A stretch of 12,209 nucleotides of DNA, taken from the NCBI GenBank assembly GCA_023258935.1, contig JAHFRG010000028.1, positions 3,739-15,947 of the forward strand. The letters are read 5' to 3'. Origin of the DNA: Betaproteobacteria bacterium (GTDB lineage Bacteria > Pseudomonadota > Gammaproteobacteria > Burkholderiales > JAHFRG01). Both the position numbers and the translations under genes were made by a program. Below are positions 1-7,300 of the stretch, piece after piece (the stretch's first letter is position 1; each line of letters opens with the position of its first letter). Under the pieces are notes generated by a model, which saw only the letters and a list, made by a program, of their open reading frames with translations, did no database searches and was not told the DNA's origin.

Positions 1-185
1 GCGGAGCTTATTCAGGTGGAGCAATTGAAAGCCATTCCGACCATCGCGTAGCTATGGCATTTGCCATTGCCGCTTTGCGCGCTGCAGGCCCTATCACCAT
101 CCGTGATTGCGCCAATGTGGCAACTTCCTTTCCCGGTTTCGTGGCCTTGGCGCAAAGCGCAGGACTCAAGATCAATGAGGAGTAA
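1..185 (+). CDS. aroA: 3-phosphoshikimate 1-carboxyvinyltransferase (EPSP synthase), C-terminal end only
   Basis: Partial gene that enters from the left edge; the frame begins at base 3 and ends with TAA at 183-185. About 60 C-terminal residues are visible. EPSP synthase joins phosphoenolpyruvate to shikimate-3-phosphate in the cytoplasmic pathway to chorismate and the aromatic amino acids. The visible part has the family's late motif ESHSDHRVAMAFAI, whose His-x-Asp-His-Arg stretch belongs to the active site, and the closing NVATSFPGF segment (family consensus C.a.SFP.F). It is followed at once by cmk, whose ribosome binding site GAGGAG lies in the last aroA codons. aroA-cmk-rpsA is a classic proteobacterial order. 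Only the C-terminus is seen, so nothing can be said about completeness. Confidence 0.95.
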   Translation, partial: GAYSGGAIESHSDHRVAMAFAIAALRAAGPITIRDCANVATSFPGFVALAQSAGLKINEE

Positions 186-188
186 GGG

Positions 189-863
189 GTGAGGGGTGAG
201 GAGAACAAACCGCCGGTAATTGCCATCGATGGCCCTTCGGCCTCAGGCAAGGGCACGGTGGCGCAGCGGGTAGCTTGCGAGCTCGGGTTTCATTGTATGG
301 ACAGCGGTTCGCTGTATCGCCTGGTGGCGTTGGCTGCGCAAAAGCGTGGCGTGGCGTTAGATGATGAAGCAGAGCTTGCCAAACTGGCGCAACACCTTCC
401 AGTGCAGTTTCAAGGCGGGGAGATACTGATGGACGGCATACGGGTTACCGACGAAATCCGCTCTGAAACTTGCGCAGCAAATGCTTCCAAGGTCGCTGCA
501 TTCCTTAAAGTGAGGCTGGCTTTGCTCAAGACGCAGCGGGCATTCCGCAAACCTCCGGGTTTAGTCGCTGAAGGCCGTGACATGAGTTCCACGGTGTTTC
601 CTGATGCCAAACTAAAGGTGTTTCTCACAGCCAGTACCGAAGCACGTGCCGAGCGCAGATATAAACAGTTGATGGAAAAAGGAATGTATGCTAGCATTTC
701 AACCCTTTTGCAGGAGATTAAAGAACGCGACGCCCGTGACATTGAGCGTCCGGTTGCTCCCCTGCGACAGGATGCCGGTGCCAGCTTGCTGGACACCACC
801 GCGCTTAGTATAGAAGAAGCGGTTGCCGAAGTTATCGCAAGGTATCGTGCCCTAGTATCGTGA
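189..863 (+). CDS. cmk: Cytidylate kinase
   Basis: Phosphorylates CMP and dCMP to the diphosphates with ATP, in the cytoplasmic pyrimidine salvage and turnover pathway. The 224-residue length is normal for the family. Visible motifs are the P-loop GPSASGKGT at residues 15-23, MDSGSLYR at 37-44 (nucleotide-monophosphate binding), EGRDMSSTVFPDA at 128-140, and the lid-type RDxRDxxR pattern at 180-187 followed by PL. The start is GTG at 189, chosen because GAGGAG at 177-182 lies six bases upstream and because the first recognisable residues follow closely. It begins 3 bp after aroA, so the two are almost certainly cotranscribed and perhaps translationally coupled. It reads MSST where many family members have MGTV; this is a variation in a loop, not the loss of a catalytic residue. 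Confidence 0.96.
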   Translation: MRGEENKPPVIAIDGPSASGKGTVAQRVACELGFHCMDSGSLYRLVALAAQKRGVALDDEAELAKLAQHLPVQFQGGEILMDGIRVTDEIRSETCAANASKVAAFLKVRLALLKTQRAFRKPPGLVAEGRDMSSTVFPDAKLKVFLTASTEARAERRYKQLMEKGMYASISTLLQEIKERDARDIERPVAPLRQDAGASLLDTTALSIEEAVAEVIARYRALVS

Positions 864-915
864 GTTGTATAAGTGCTTGAGGTTTGCCAAAACTTCAGGC
901 TGTGTTTAACCAACC

Positions 916-932
916 CCCGTCTCCAGGACGGG
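916..932 (+). promoter_or_regulatory. GC-rich hairpin in the rpsA leader
   Basis: In the 87-bp cmk-rpsA gap, CCCGTC (916-921) pairs perfectly with GACGGG (927-932) around a 5-base loop; a GGA triplet sits at the loop/stem junction (926-928). It ends 18 bases before the rpsA start. The only Shine-Dalgarno-like sequence is a weak AGGTG just after it. It is known that E. coli rpsA has a structured leader with a poor Shine-Dalgarno sequence, through which S1 represses its own translation. That this hairpin plays such a role here is inference. Confidence 0.45.
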
Positions 933-950
933 CTTACAGGTGTTAGTTTA

Positions 951-2669
951 ATGATGGTTACTGCTTCCACGGCTTCAGATAGTTCTGAAAATTTTGCCAC
1001 ATTGTTTGAAGAAAGCCTGTCCCGCCAGGAAATGCGCATCGGCGAGGTGATTACCGCCGAAGTCATGCGAGTGGATGTGAACTATGTAGTGGTGAACGCC
1101 GGTCTTAAATCAGAAAGCTTTATTTCAGTAGAAGAATTCCAGAACGATAAAGGCGAGGTCGAAGTCAAACCCGGCGATTTTGTCGAAGTCGCCATTGAAG
1201 CTTTGGAAGATGGTTATGGCGAAACCCGGCTTTCGCGCGACAAAGCCAAACGGCTCGCAGCTTGGCACCAGCTCGAAGTAGCCCTCGAAAAAGGCACTTT
1301 GGTGCAAGGCTTGATCAACGGCAAAGTCAAAGGCGGACTCACTGTCATGGTGAACGGCATCCGCGCTTTCCTGCCCGGCTCATTGTTGGACATCCGGCCG
1401 GTGAAGGACACCAATCCCTTCGAAGGCAAGGAAATGGAATTCAAGGTAATCAAGCTCGATCGCAAGCGCAACAACGTGGTGGTGTCACGCCGCGCGGTGC
1501 TCGAAGCAAGCCAAGGTGCAGAACGACAGGCGTTTTTGCAAAGCTTGCAGGAAGGCGCAGTGGTCAAGGGCGTGGTAAAAAACATTACCGATTATGGCGC
1601 GTTTGTGGACTTGGGGGGCATTGACGGCCTGCTGCATATTACTGATTTGGCCTGGCGCCGCGTCCGGCATCCTTCCGAAATGCTTGCAGTGGGCGATGAA
1701 GTGGAAGCCAAGGTGCTCAAGTTCGACCAGGAGAAAAACCGTGTATCGCTGGGGCTGAAACAACTGGGCGATGACCCGTGGGTCGGGCTCTCCCGCCGCT
1801 ATCCACAGGGTACGCGACTCTTCGGAAAAGTGAGCAATCTTACCGACTACGGCGCATTCGTGGAAATCGAGCAGGGCATTGAAGGCCTGGTGCATGTGTC
1901 GGAGATGGACTGGACCAACAAGAATGTTCACCCGTCCCGCGTGGTGCAGCTAGGAGACGAAGTGGAAGTTATGATTCTGGAAATAGATGAAGAACGTCGC
2001 CGCATTTCGCTGGGCATGAAGCAATGTCAGCCCAATCCCTGGGAAGAATTCGCGCTTAATCATAAGAAGAACGACCGGGTGCGCGGGCAAATTAAATCCA
2101 TCACCGATTTTGGAATATTCATCGGCCTGCCGGGAGGCATAGACGGGCTGGTGCACTTGTCCGACTTGTCGTGGACGCAGCCGGGTGAACAGGCGGTTCG
2201 CAACTATAAAAAAGGCGACGAAGTTGAAGCGATTGTGCTATCCATTGACGTTGAGCGCGAACGCATCTCGCTGGGTATCAAGCAACTGGACGGCGATCCC
2301 TTTACCAGCTATATCGCTACTCACGACAAAAACAGCATAGTGACCGGCAAGGTAAAATCAATTGACGCCAAGGGCGCGGTGATTGCGCTGGATACCGATG
2401 TGGATGGATATCTCCGCGCTTCTGAAGTGTCGCGCGATCGGGTTGAGGACATCCGCAACCATCTTAAGGAAGGCGATGAGGTCAAATCAATGATCATCAA
2501 TATCGACCGCAAGAATCGCAGCATCAATCTGTCAATCAAAGCCAAGGATCTGTCTGAAGAATCGGAAGCAATGTCGATAGTTGCGACGGAAAGCGCAACC
2601 ACTACCGGCACCACCAATCTGGGCGCGCTGCTCAAAGCTAAGCTGGATGTAAAAAATACTGAACAATAG
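951..2669 (+). CDS. rpsA: 30S ribosomal protein S1
   Basis: The large RNA-binding ribosomal protein that helps recruit and unfold mRNAs at the 30S subunit. The product is 572 residues and has six S1 (OB-fold) repeats at roughly 28-97, 115-183, 201-268, 286-356, 373-443 and 460-529. The middle repeats show the typical G.V..ITDYGAFVDLGGIDGLLHI...W pattern and end in RISLG.KQ. The N-terminus ENFATLFEESLSRQEMRIGEVITAEV is typical of proteobacterial S1. Reading could begin as far up as GTG 873, but those extra 26 residues do not resemble S1. ATG 951 or ATG 954 fits; I use 951, which has AGGTG eight bases upstream. The gene is followed 11 bp later by ihfB, the conserved order. Autogenous translational control through the structured leader is plausible. 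Confidence 0.97.
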   Translation: MMVTASTASDSSENFATLFEESLSRQEMRIGEVITAEVMRVDVNYVVVNAGLKSESFISVEEFQNDKGEVEVKPGDFVEVAIEALEDGYGETRLSRDKAKRLAAWHQLEVALEKGTLVQGLINGKVKGGLTVMVNGIRAFLPGSLLDIRPVKDTNPFEGKEMEFKVIKLDRKRNNVVVSRRAVLEASQGAERQAFLQSLQEGAVVKGVVKNITDYGAFVDLGGIDGLLHITDLAWRRVRHPSEMLAVGDEVEAKVLKFDQEKNRVSLGLKQLGDDPWVGLSRRYPQGTRLFGKVSNLTDYGAFVEIEQGIEGLVHVSEMDWTNKNVHPSRVVQLGDEVEVMILEIDEERRRISLGMKQCQPNPWEEFALNHKKNDRVRGQIKSITDFGIFIGLPGGIDGLVHLSDLSWTQPGEQAVRNYKKGDEVEAIVLSIDVERERISLGIKQLDGDPFTSYIATHDKNSIVTGKVKSIDAKGAVIALDTDVDGYLRASEVSRDRVEDIRNHLKEGDEVKSMIINIDRKNRSINLSIKAKDLSEESEAMSIVATESATTTGTTNLGALLKAKLDVKNTEQ

Positions 2670-2680
2670 AAGGAAAAGCC

Positions 2681-2965
2681 ATGACCAAGTCTGAGATGAT
2701 AGTTAAATTGGCGGCACGTTATTCGCAACTGGTGGCAAAAGATGCGGAACTTGCCGTGAAAATGATTTTAGACGCGATGACCAAAAGCCTGGCCCAGGGC
2801 AACCGTATCGAGATCAGGGGGTTTGGCAGCTTTGGCTTGAATTACCGCCCGCCGCGCATCGGGCGCAATCCGAAGTCCGGCGAGAAAGTGAAAGTTCCGG
2901 AAAAATATGTGCCGCATTTCAAGGCGGGCAAGGAATTGCGAGAGCGGGTTGATAATAAGACATAA
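2681..2965 (+). CDS. ihfB: Integration host factor, beta subunit
   Basis: Small nucleoid protein that pairs with IHF-alpha, bends DNA sharply at specific sites, and assists replication, recombination and transcription. The 94 residues match the normal length. Visible features are the N-terminal MTKSEMIVKLA helix, the RGFGSF turn at 46-51, and the DNA-inserting arm RPPRIGRNPKSGEKV at 56-70, with Pro64 in the place of the proline that intercalates into DNA. IEIRGFGSF, GRNPKSG and the C-terminal PHFKAGKELRERV favour the IHF-beta branch over HU. AAGGA follows directly after the rpsA stop, giving a good ribosome binding site. It is downstream of rpsA as in most proteobacteria and is followed by a strong hairpin terminator. 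Confidence 0.96.
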   Translation: MTKSEMIVKLAARYSQLVAKDAELAVKMILDAMTKSLAQGNRIEIRGFGSFGLNYRPPRIGRNPKSGEKVKVPEKYVPHFKAGKELRERVDNKT

Positions 2966-2987
2966 GAAGCGTTGTCGTTAGGCAATC

Positions 2988-3019
2988 CAAAGGCGGCATG
3001 TTGCAGGATGCCGCCTTTG
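2988..3019 (+). terminator. Hairpin terminator after ihfB
   Basis: A perfect 12-bp inverted repeat: CAAAGGCGGCAT at 2988-2999 and ATGCCGCCTTTG at 3008-3019, with an 8-base loop. The right arm ends in CTTTG followed by TTACAT, so the T-tract is short. It lies 22 bp after the ihfB stop and 27 bp before the lapA start. It probably ends most aroA-cmk-rpsA-ihfB transcripts, with some read-through to lapA. The weak T-run means termination may be partial, or the hairpin may act mainly as an mRNA 3' stabiliser. Confidence 0.75.
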
Positions 3020-3046
3020 TTACATATTGGGTTTCATCGCGGGAAT

Positions 3047-3325
3047 ATGCGATACCTTTCGTGGTTGTTTAAAATTATTTTGTTTCTGCTGTTGCTCAGT
3101 TTTGCGGTGAAGAATACCGAGACTGCGGTATTGCGTTACTACCTTGGCTACGAATGGCAAGCACCGCTGGTGTTGATCCTGCTGGTATTTTTCTGTGCGG
3201 GCGCGGCAGTGGGGGTCATCGCCAGCCTCAGTTACATCTTCAGGCAAAGGCGCAAGATGCTGTCGCTCAAACGCGAACTCCGCCTGAAAGATCAAGAGAA
3301 CAGTCAAACCGCACACGATGTTTAA
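3047..3325 (+). CDS. lapA: Lipopolysaccharide assembly protein A (LapA/YciS, DUF1049 family)
   Basis: Small inner-membrane protein that works with LapB in LPS biogenesis. The product is 92 residues, with two predicted membrane helices at about 4-21 and 39-64 and a basic, probably coiled-coil cytoplasmic tail from about 65 (FRQRRKMLSLKRELRLKDQEN). The pattern helix, short loop with N.....V...Y, second helix with G.A.G, then charged coil is that of DUF1049. The ATG at 3047 gives the standard N-terminus MRYLSWLFKI. An in-frame TTG at 2972 would put the preceding terminator inside the gene and is unlikely. The ribosome binding site is poor (GGGA three to four bases upstream). It is paired with lapB as in E. 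coli and lies behind the ihfB terminator, so its expression depends on read-through or a promoter I cannot identify. Confidence 0.88.
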   Translation: MRYLSWLFKIILFLLLLSFAVKNTETAVLRYYLGYEWQAPLVLILLVFFCAGAAVGVIASLSYIFRQRRKMLSLKRELRLKDQENSQTAHDV

Positions 3326-3378
3326 TTTTGCCGATCCGATGTTCCTGTATCACCCATTACACAGCATTCAATACCTAG

Positions 3379-4554
3379 ATGGAACTTGAATTCTGGTGGC
3401 TGCTCGCATTTCCGCTGTTCTTCAGCCTGGGCTGGATTGCCGCGCGCATTGACATCAAGCAGTTGTTGTCGGAATCGCGTTCTCTGCCCCTGTCTTATTT
3501 CAAAGGGTTGAATTTTCTGCTCAACGAGCAGCCGGACAAAGCGATAGAAGCGTTCATCGAAGTGGTCAAGGTTGACCCGCAAACGGTGGAATTGCATTTT
3601 GCCCTGGGTAATCTGTTCCGGCGCCGTGGCGAGGTGGAGCGCGCCATACGCATGCATCAGAATCTGGTGGAGCGCGCCGACCTGGGGCAGGAACAGAAAC
3701 TGAGCGCCACGTTCGAGCTGGCCAAGGATTATCTCAAGGCGGGACTGCTTGACCGCGCAGAAGAATTATTCAGCAAGTTGCAAAGCACGCAGCACGCGGA
3801 AGCGGCATCGAGGCATCTCTTGGAAATTTTCCAGCAGGAAAAAGATTGGTCGAAAGCAATTCAGATTGCGCAGGAGCTCGACAAAATCACCAACCAGTCG
3901 CACCAGAAAGAAATCGCCAACTTTTACTGCGAACTGGCGGCAAACGAAATCACGCATTCCAGACCGCAGAATGCCAGACCTCATCTCGATGCGGCATTGG
4001 CTGCTCACCGCAAATGCGTGCGCGCCAGCATCCTGCTAGGCGACTTGGAGATGTTGGAAAAGCGATATGAAACGGCAATTGAAGCCTGGAAGCGCATCGA
4101 ATCGCAGGACCCGGCATATCTTTCGCTGGTTGCGGAAAAGCTGCTCAATGCCTACCGCCATCTCGACAAGCCGGATGAAGGGCTGCAATTGCTGCGCGGC
4201 TATCTTTCCAATTATCCTTCGCTGGATTTGTTGAACGTGGTATTTCAGGCTACCCTGACACGACAAGGCGCGGAGCCCGCCTATCAGCTGGTGCGTTTTG
4301 AGATGAAGCGCGCGCCCTCTTTGCTCGGTTTGGACAAACTGCTCGAAGCGCAAATGCTGGAGGCGCCGCTTGACCGCCGTCATGATTTGGAACTGATGAA
4401 AAATCTGGTGCACAGCCACACTCGCGGCTTGGCCATGTACCGCTGTGAAAATTGCGGGTTCCGTGCAAGGCAGTTTTACTGGCGTTGCCCGGCTTGCGGT
4501 GGCTGGGAGACTTATCCGCCGCGCAGGACCGAAGAGGGCGAGCTGGCGGCATGA
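3379..4554 (+). CDS. lapB: Lipopolysaccharide assembly protein B (LapB/YciM)
   Basis: Membrane-anchored TPR protein. From work in E. coli, LapB presents LpxC to the FtsH protease and so sets LPS synthesis; the same role is expected here. The 391 residues match the family (about 389). An N-terminal membrane helix at about 5-22 is followed by TPR-type helical repeats from about 38 (SYFKGLNFLLNEQPDKAIEAF) to about 340, and then a C-terminal rubredoxin-like zinc/metal knuckle with Cys356-x2-Cys359 and Cys370-x2-Cys373. The start must be ATG 3379 or later, because a TAG stop in the same frame lies immediately before it. No Shine-Dalgarno sequence is visible in the 53-bp gap after lapA, which is odd. 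The stop overlaps the pyrF start as ATGA. Confidence 0.95.
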   Translation: MELEFWWLLAFPLFFSLGWIAARIDIKQLLSESRSLPLSYFKGLNFLLNEQPDKAIEAFIEVVKVDPQTVELHFALGNLFRRRGEVERAIRMHQNLVERADLGQEQKLSATFELAKDYLKAGLLDRAEELFSKLQSTQHAEAASRHLLEIFQQEKDWSKAIQIAQELDKITNQSHQKEIANFYCELAANEITHSRPQNARPHLDAALAAHRKCVRASILLGDLEMLEKRYETAIEAWKRIESQDPAYLSLVAEKLLNAYRHLDKPDEGLQLLRGYLSNYPSLDLLNVVFQATLTRQGAEPAYQLVRFEMKRAPSLLGLDKLLEAQMLEAPLDRRHDLELMKNLVHSHTRGLAMYRCENCGFRARQFYWRCPACGGWETYPPRRTEEGELAA

Positions 4555-5255
4555 TCGAACCCAAGATTATAGTTGCGTTGGATTATGCCGACGCGCATTC
4601 TGCTTTGCAGTTTGTGAACCGGATTGAGCCTCGAGCCTGCCGTTTAAAGGTGGGCCAAGAATTGTTCATTGCCGCCGGGCCGCAACTGGTTGAACAATTG
4701 GTGCGGCGTGGATTCAGCGTGTTCCTGGATTTGAAGTTTCACGATATTCCGCATACCGTAGCCCAGGCATGCAAGGCAGCCTCCAAACTCGGCGTGTGGA
4801 TGCTGAGCGCGCACGCGCTGGGAGGAAGCACCATGCTTGCAGCGGCGCGCGAAGCTCTGGGTGGGGTCATGCCGCGGCCGCTGCTCATCGCAGTCACGGT
4901 GCCGACCAGCATGGGGCGCGAAGAACTCGGCCATCTGGGAATTGGCGGCGAGATTGATGTTGCCGTGCTGCGGCTCGCGCGTCTTGCGCATCAATCCGGC
5001 ACTGACGGAGTGGTTTGTTCAGGGCATGAAGCGCCGCAACTGAAAAAACAGTTTGGCCGGGAATTCTGCCTGGTCACTCCCGGAATCAGGCCGGCACAGA
5101 CCGGTCATGACGATCAGCTGCGCGTGGTAACGCCGCGCCAGGCCGTGCTCAATGGAGCGGATTATCTGGTGATCGGCAGGCCGGTTACACAGGCAGCCGA
5201 TCCGCTGCGGGTTTTGCAAGATATCAACAGGGAAATGACGGGGAATCAAGCATGA
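4551..5255 (+). CDS. pyrF: Orotidine 5'-phosphate decarboxylase
   Basis: Last step of de novo UMP synthesis: decarboxylates OMP to UMP in the cytoplasm. The product is 234 residues, the normal size for the short, class I bacterial enzyme. Active-site residues are recognisable: Asp11 (VALDY), Lys33 (RLKVG), and the Asp60-x-Lys62-x2-Asp65 triad in DLKFHDIP. Phosphate-binding signatures VTPGIRP and DYLVIGRPVTQA close the barrel. The start is ATG 4551, which overlaps the lapB stop as ATGA; an open frame extends upstream to 4452 but that stretch is lapB sequence and has no pyrF likeness. Its stop overlaps the next gene, again as ATGA, so pyrF is probably translationally coupled on both sides within an LPS-related cluster. 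Confidence 0.96.
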   Translation: MIEPKIIVALDYADAHSALQFVNRIEPRACRLKVGQELFIAAGPQLVEQLVRRGFSVFLDLKFHDIPHTVAQACKAASKLGVWMLSAHALGGSTMLAAAREALGGVMPRPLLIAVTVPTSMGREELGHLGIGGEIDVAVLRLARLAHQSGTDGVVCSGHEAPQLKKQFGREFCLVTPGIRPAQTGHDDQLRVVTPRQAVLNGADYLVIGRPVTQAADPLRVLQDINREMTGNQA

Positions 5256-6220
5256 AAGAAAGAAGCGGCAATCGCACGCCGGCCAAAGTTGATCTTCGTG
5301 CCATGAGTAAAGCACGCGTGCTGGTAGTTGGCGACGCCATGCTCGACCGCTATTGGTATGGCGAGGTCGACCGCATTTCGCCTGAGGCGCCGGTACCAAT
5401 CGTAAGAATTGACCCTAAGAAGGAAGATGAGCGACCGGGTGGTGCGGCAAACGTTGCATGTAATGCGGCGGCGCTTGGCGCGCAAGTGACCCTGCTTTCG
5501 GTCGTGGGCGTGGACGAGCCCGGAATCCGGCTGGAAAATCTGCTCAAACGCAATCGCGTCCGTGCCTTGTTGCACCATGACCGCAGCATCATGACTACAG
5601 TCAAGCTGCGAGTGGTAGCGCGCCGCCAGCAGCTGGTCCGAGTGGATTTCGAGACCTCGCCCAGCCATGAAGTACTTGCTTCCAAGCTCGCCGACTTTGA
5701 AAATAAATTGTCTGCATGTGATGTGGTGATCCTGTCCGATTATGGAAAAGGGGGGCTTACGCATATCGCGCGCATGATTGCACTTGCCAAACGTGCCGGG
5801 AGGACCGTGCTGGTCGACCCCAAGGGCAACGATTACGAACAATATCGCAACGCCACCATGCTCACCCCTAACCGCGTCGAATTCCAGCAAATGGTGGGGG
5901 TCTGGAAAAGCGACAAAGAGTTCGCTGCCAAGGCCCGGCAATTGATGCGAAAACTCAATCTCAAGGCGCTGCTGGTGACCCGTGGCGAGGAAGGCATGAC
6001 GCTGTTCAGTAACGGCGGCATGCTGAAGGTGCGGGCGCAAGCGCGCGAAGTCTTTGATGTCAGCGGCGCAGGGGATACGGTGATTGCCGCGCTGGGAGTC
6101 ATGCTGGCAAGCGGTGCTGATTTGCCCGATGCCGTGCGCATTGCCAACCGCGCCGCAGGTATTGTGGTAGGCAAGCTTGGCACGGCAGTGGTGCACCGTG
6201 AAGAGCTGTTTGGGAGTTAA
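5252..6220 (+). CDS. rfaE1: D-glycero-beta-D-manno-heptose-7-phosphate kinase (monofunctional HldA/RfaE domain I)
   Basis: Ribokinase-family (PfkB) enzyme that phosphorylates heptose-7-phosphate at C1, an early step of ADP-heptose synthesis for the LPS inner core. The product is 322 residues. Visible are VLVVGDAMLDRYWYG near the start, the RISPEAPVPIVR substrate loop, PGGAANVACNAAALG (sugar-binding glycines), SDYGKG, and the ATP-site VSGAGDTV with catalytic-base Asp275. In E. coli this domain is fused to a nucleotidyltransferase in HldE; here the protein ends after the kinase domain, so a separate HldC/RfaE2 must be elsewhere. The start ATG 5252 overlaps the pyrF stop (ATGA) with a GGGGA-like ribosome binding site; an internal ATG at 5303 is possible but would shorten the N-terminus. 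hldD follows 12 bp later, in the same pathway. Confidence 0.93.
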   Translation: MKERSGNRTPAKVDLRAMSKARVLVVGDAMLDRYWYGEVDRISPEAPVPIVRIDPKKEDERPGGAANVACNAAALGAQVTLLSVVGVDEPGIRLENLLKRNRVRALLHHDRSIMTTVKLRVVARRQQLVRVDFETSPSHEVLASKLADFENKLSACDVVILSDYGKGGLTHIARMIALAKRAGRTVLVDPKGNDYEQYRNATMLTPNRVEFQQMVGVWKSDKEFAAKARQLMRKLNLKALLVTRGEEGMTLFSNGGMLKVRAQAREVFDVSGAGDTVIAALGVMLASGADLPDAVRIANRAAGIVVGKLGTAVVHREELFGS

Positions 6221-6232
6221 GGAAAGGCCATC

Positions 6233-7222
6233 ATGTATATTGTTGTAACCGGAGCTGCCGGGTTTATCGGTTCAAATCTGGTCAAAGCGTTAAATCAGCG
6301 CGGAGAAACCAACATTCTTGCAGTGGATGAGCTGAAACCCGCCGACAAATTCATTAATCTGATTGATTGCGATATCGCCGATTATCTCGATAAGGAGGCT
6401 TTTCTCGAGCGCGTGGTTGAAGGGGAATTCGATGGTGCAGTCAGCGCCATCCTGCACCAGGGCGCGTGCACCGATACCATCGAGAGCGACGGCCGCTACA
6501 TGATGCAGAACAATTACCGTTACTCAGCGCAGCTACTGGAGTATTGTCAAGACGAGGACGTGCCTTTTATTTATGCTTCGTCGGCCGCGGTGTACGGAGC
6601 AGGCAAGGTATTCAAGGAAGCACGCGAACATGAAGCGCCGCTTAATGTTTACGGCTATTCCAAGTTTCTATTTGATCAATTGGCGCGGCACAGACTGGTC
6701 GAACGCAGCGCGCAAATTACCGGCTTGCGCTATTTCAACGTTTACGGTCCCCGCGAGCGCCACAAGGGAAAAATGGCTTCTGTAGCTTTGCATTTCTTTG
6801 ACGAATATCGCGCAACCGGAAAGGTAAATCTGTTTCAGGGCAGCGGTGGCTACACGGACGGCGAGCAGCGGCGGGACTTCATATCGGTTGAGGATGCAAT
6901 CAAAGTCAACCTGTTCTTTCTCGATCACCCCGAGAAATCGGGGATTTTCAACGTTGGCACCGGAGCGTCACAGACCTTCAATGAAGTGGCAGTAGCCACG
7001 GTCAATGCTTGCCGCAAAGGCGAGCCCAATTTGAGCCTGAAGCAAATGCAAGGACAGAGTATCATTCAGTACATTCCCTTCCCGGAAATGCTGCATGGCA
7101 AGTACCAGAATTATACCCAGGCGGATATCAGCGCCTTGCGCAGCGCAGGCTACCAGGAGCCTTTTCTAAATGTGCAGCAGGGCATCACCCGCTACGTCGA
7201 GCAGTTACTGAAACAGCCTTAA
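6233..7222 (+). CDS. hldD: ADP-L-glycero-D-manno-heptose 6-epimerase
   Basis: Short-chain dehydrogenase/reductase-type epimerase that converts ADP-D-glycero- to ADP-L-glycero-D-manno-heptose, the donor used for the LPS inner core. The product is 329 residues, slightly longer than the E. coli enzyme (310). Visible are the NAD(P)-binding TGAAGFIGS at 6-14, the HQGACTDT stretch, YASSAAVYG at 114-122, and the catalytic Tyr140-x3-Lys144 (YGYSK). Lys178 in PRERHKGKMAS aligns with the second catalytic residue known in E. coli HldD. AAGGA overlapping the rfaE1 stop gives a good ribosome binding site for ATG 6233. It directly follows the kinase of the same pathway and probably ends the LPS-related transcript, although no clear terminator follows. 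Confidence 0.97.
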   Translation: MYIVVTGAAGFIGSNLVKALNQRGETNILAVDELKPADKFINLIDCDIADYLDKEAFLERVVEGEFDGAVSAILHQGACTDTIESDGRYMMQNNYRYSAQLLEYCQDEDVPFIYASSAAVYGAGKVFKEAREHEAPLNVYGYSKFLFDQLARHRLVERSAQITGLRYFNVYGPRERHKGKMASVALHFFDEYRATGKVNLFQGSGGYTDGEQRRDFISVEDAIKVNLFFLDHPEKSGIFNVGTGASQTFNEVAVATVNACRKGEPNLSLKQMQGQSIIQYIPFPEMLHGKYQNYTQADISALRSAGYQEPFLNVQQGITRYVEQLLKQP

Positions 7223-7241
7223 GCGCGCTTTCCAACCGGCT

Positions 7242-7272
7242 TTGGCAACTTCTGTGCAGCTTTGGGTATGAT
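7242..7272 (+). promoter_or_regulatory. Possible sigma-70 promoter for cysM
   Basis: In the 78-bp hldD-cysM gap, TTGGCA (7242-7247) and TATGAT (7267-7272) resemble -35 and -10 boxes. The spacing of 19 bp is longer than ideal. The implied start site near 7279 would leave a leader of about 22 bases before the cysM ATG. The gap is the largest in the plus-strand cluster since the ihfB terminator, which fits a new transcription unit. This is a consensus match only. Confidence 0.4.
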
Positions 7273-7300
7273 AATGGATAGTGAATTTTGAAAGCACTGC

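Noticed and set aside
873..950. N-terminal extension of ribosomal protein S1 from GTG 873
   Set aside because: The 26 extra residues do not resemble S1 and would translate through the leader hairpin; the conserved start is at ATG 951/954.
410..1066. 218-codon minus-strand open frame across the cmk-rpsA junction
   Set aside because: It is antisense to two conserved genes, has a Ser/Arg-rich low-complexity composition, and lacks any recognisable domain.
3001..3028. Possible lapA promoter (TTGCAG with CATATT)
   Set aside because: The -35 candidate lies in the terminator loop and stem, the -10 match is poor, and the site is too weak to call.
5246..6196. 316-codon minus-strand open frame
   Set aside because: It lies entirely antisense to the well-supported heptose kinase gene, is rich in His/Gln/Cys as expected from a GC-biased shadow frame, and shows no family motif.
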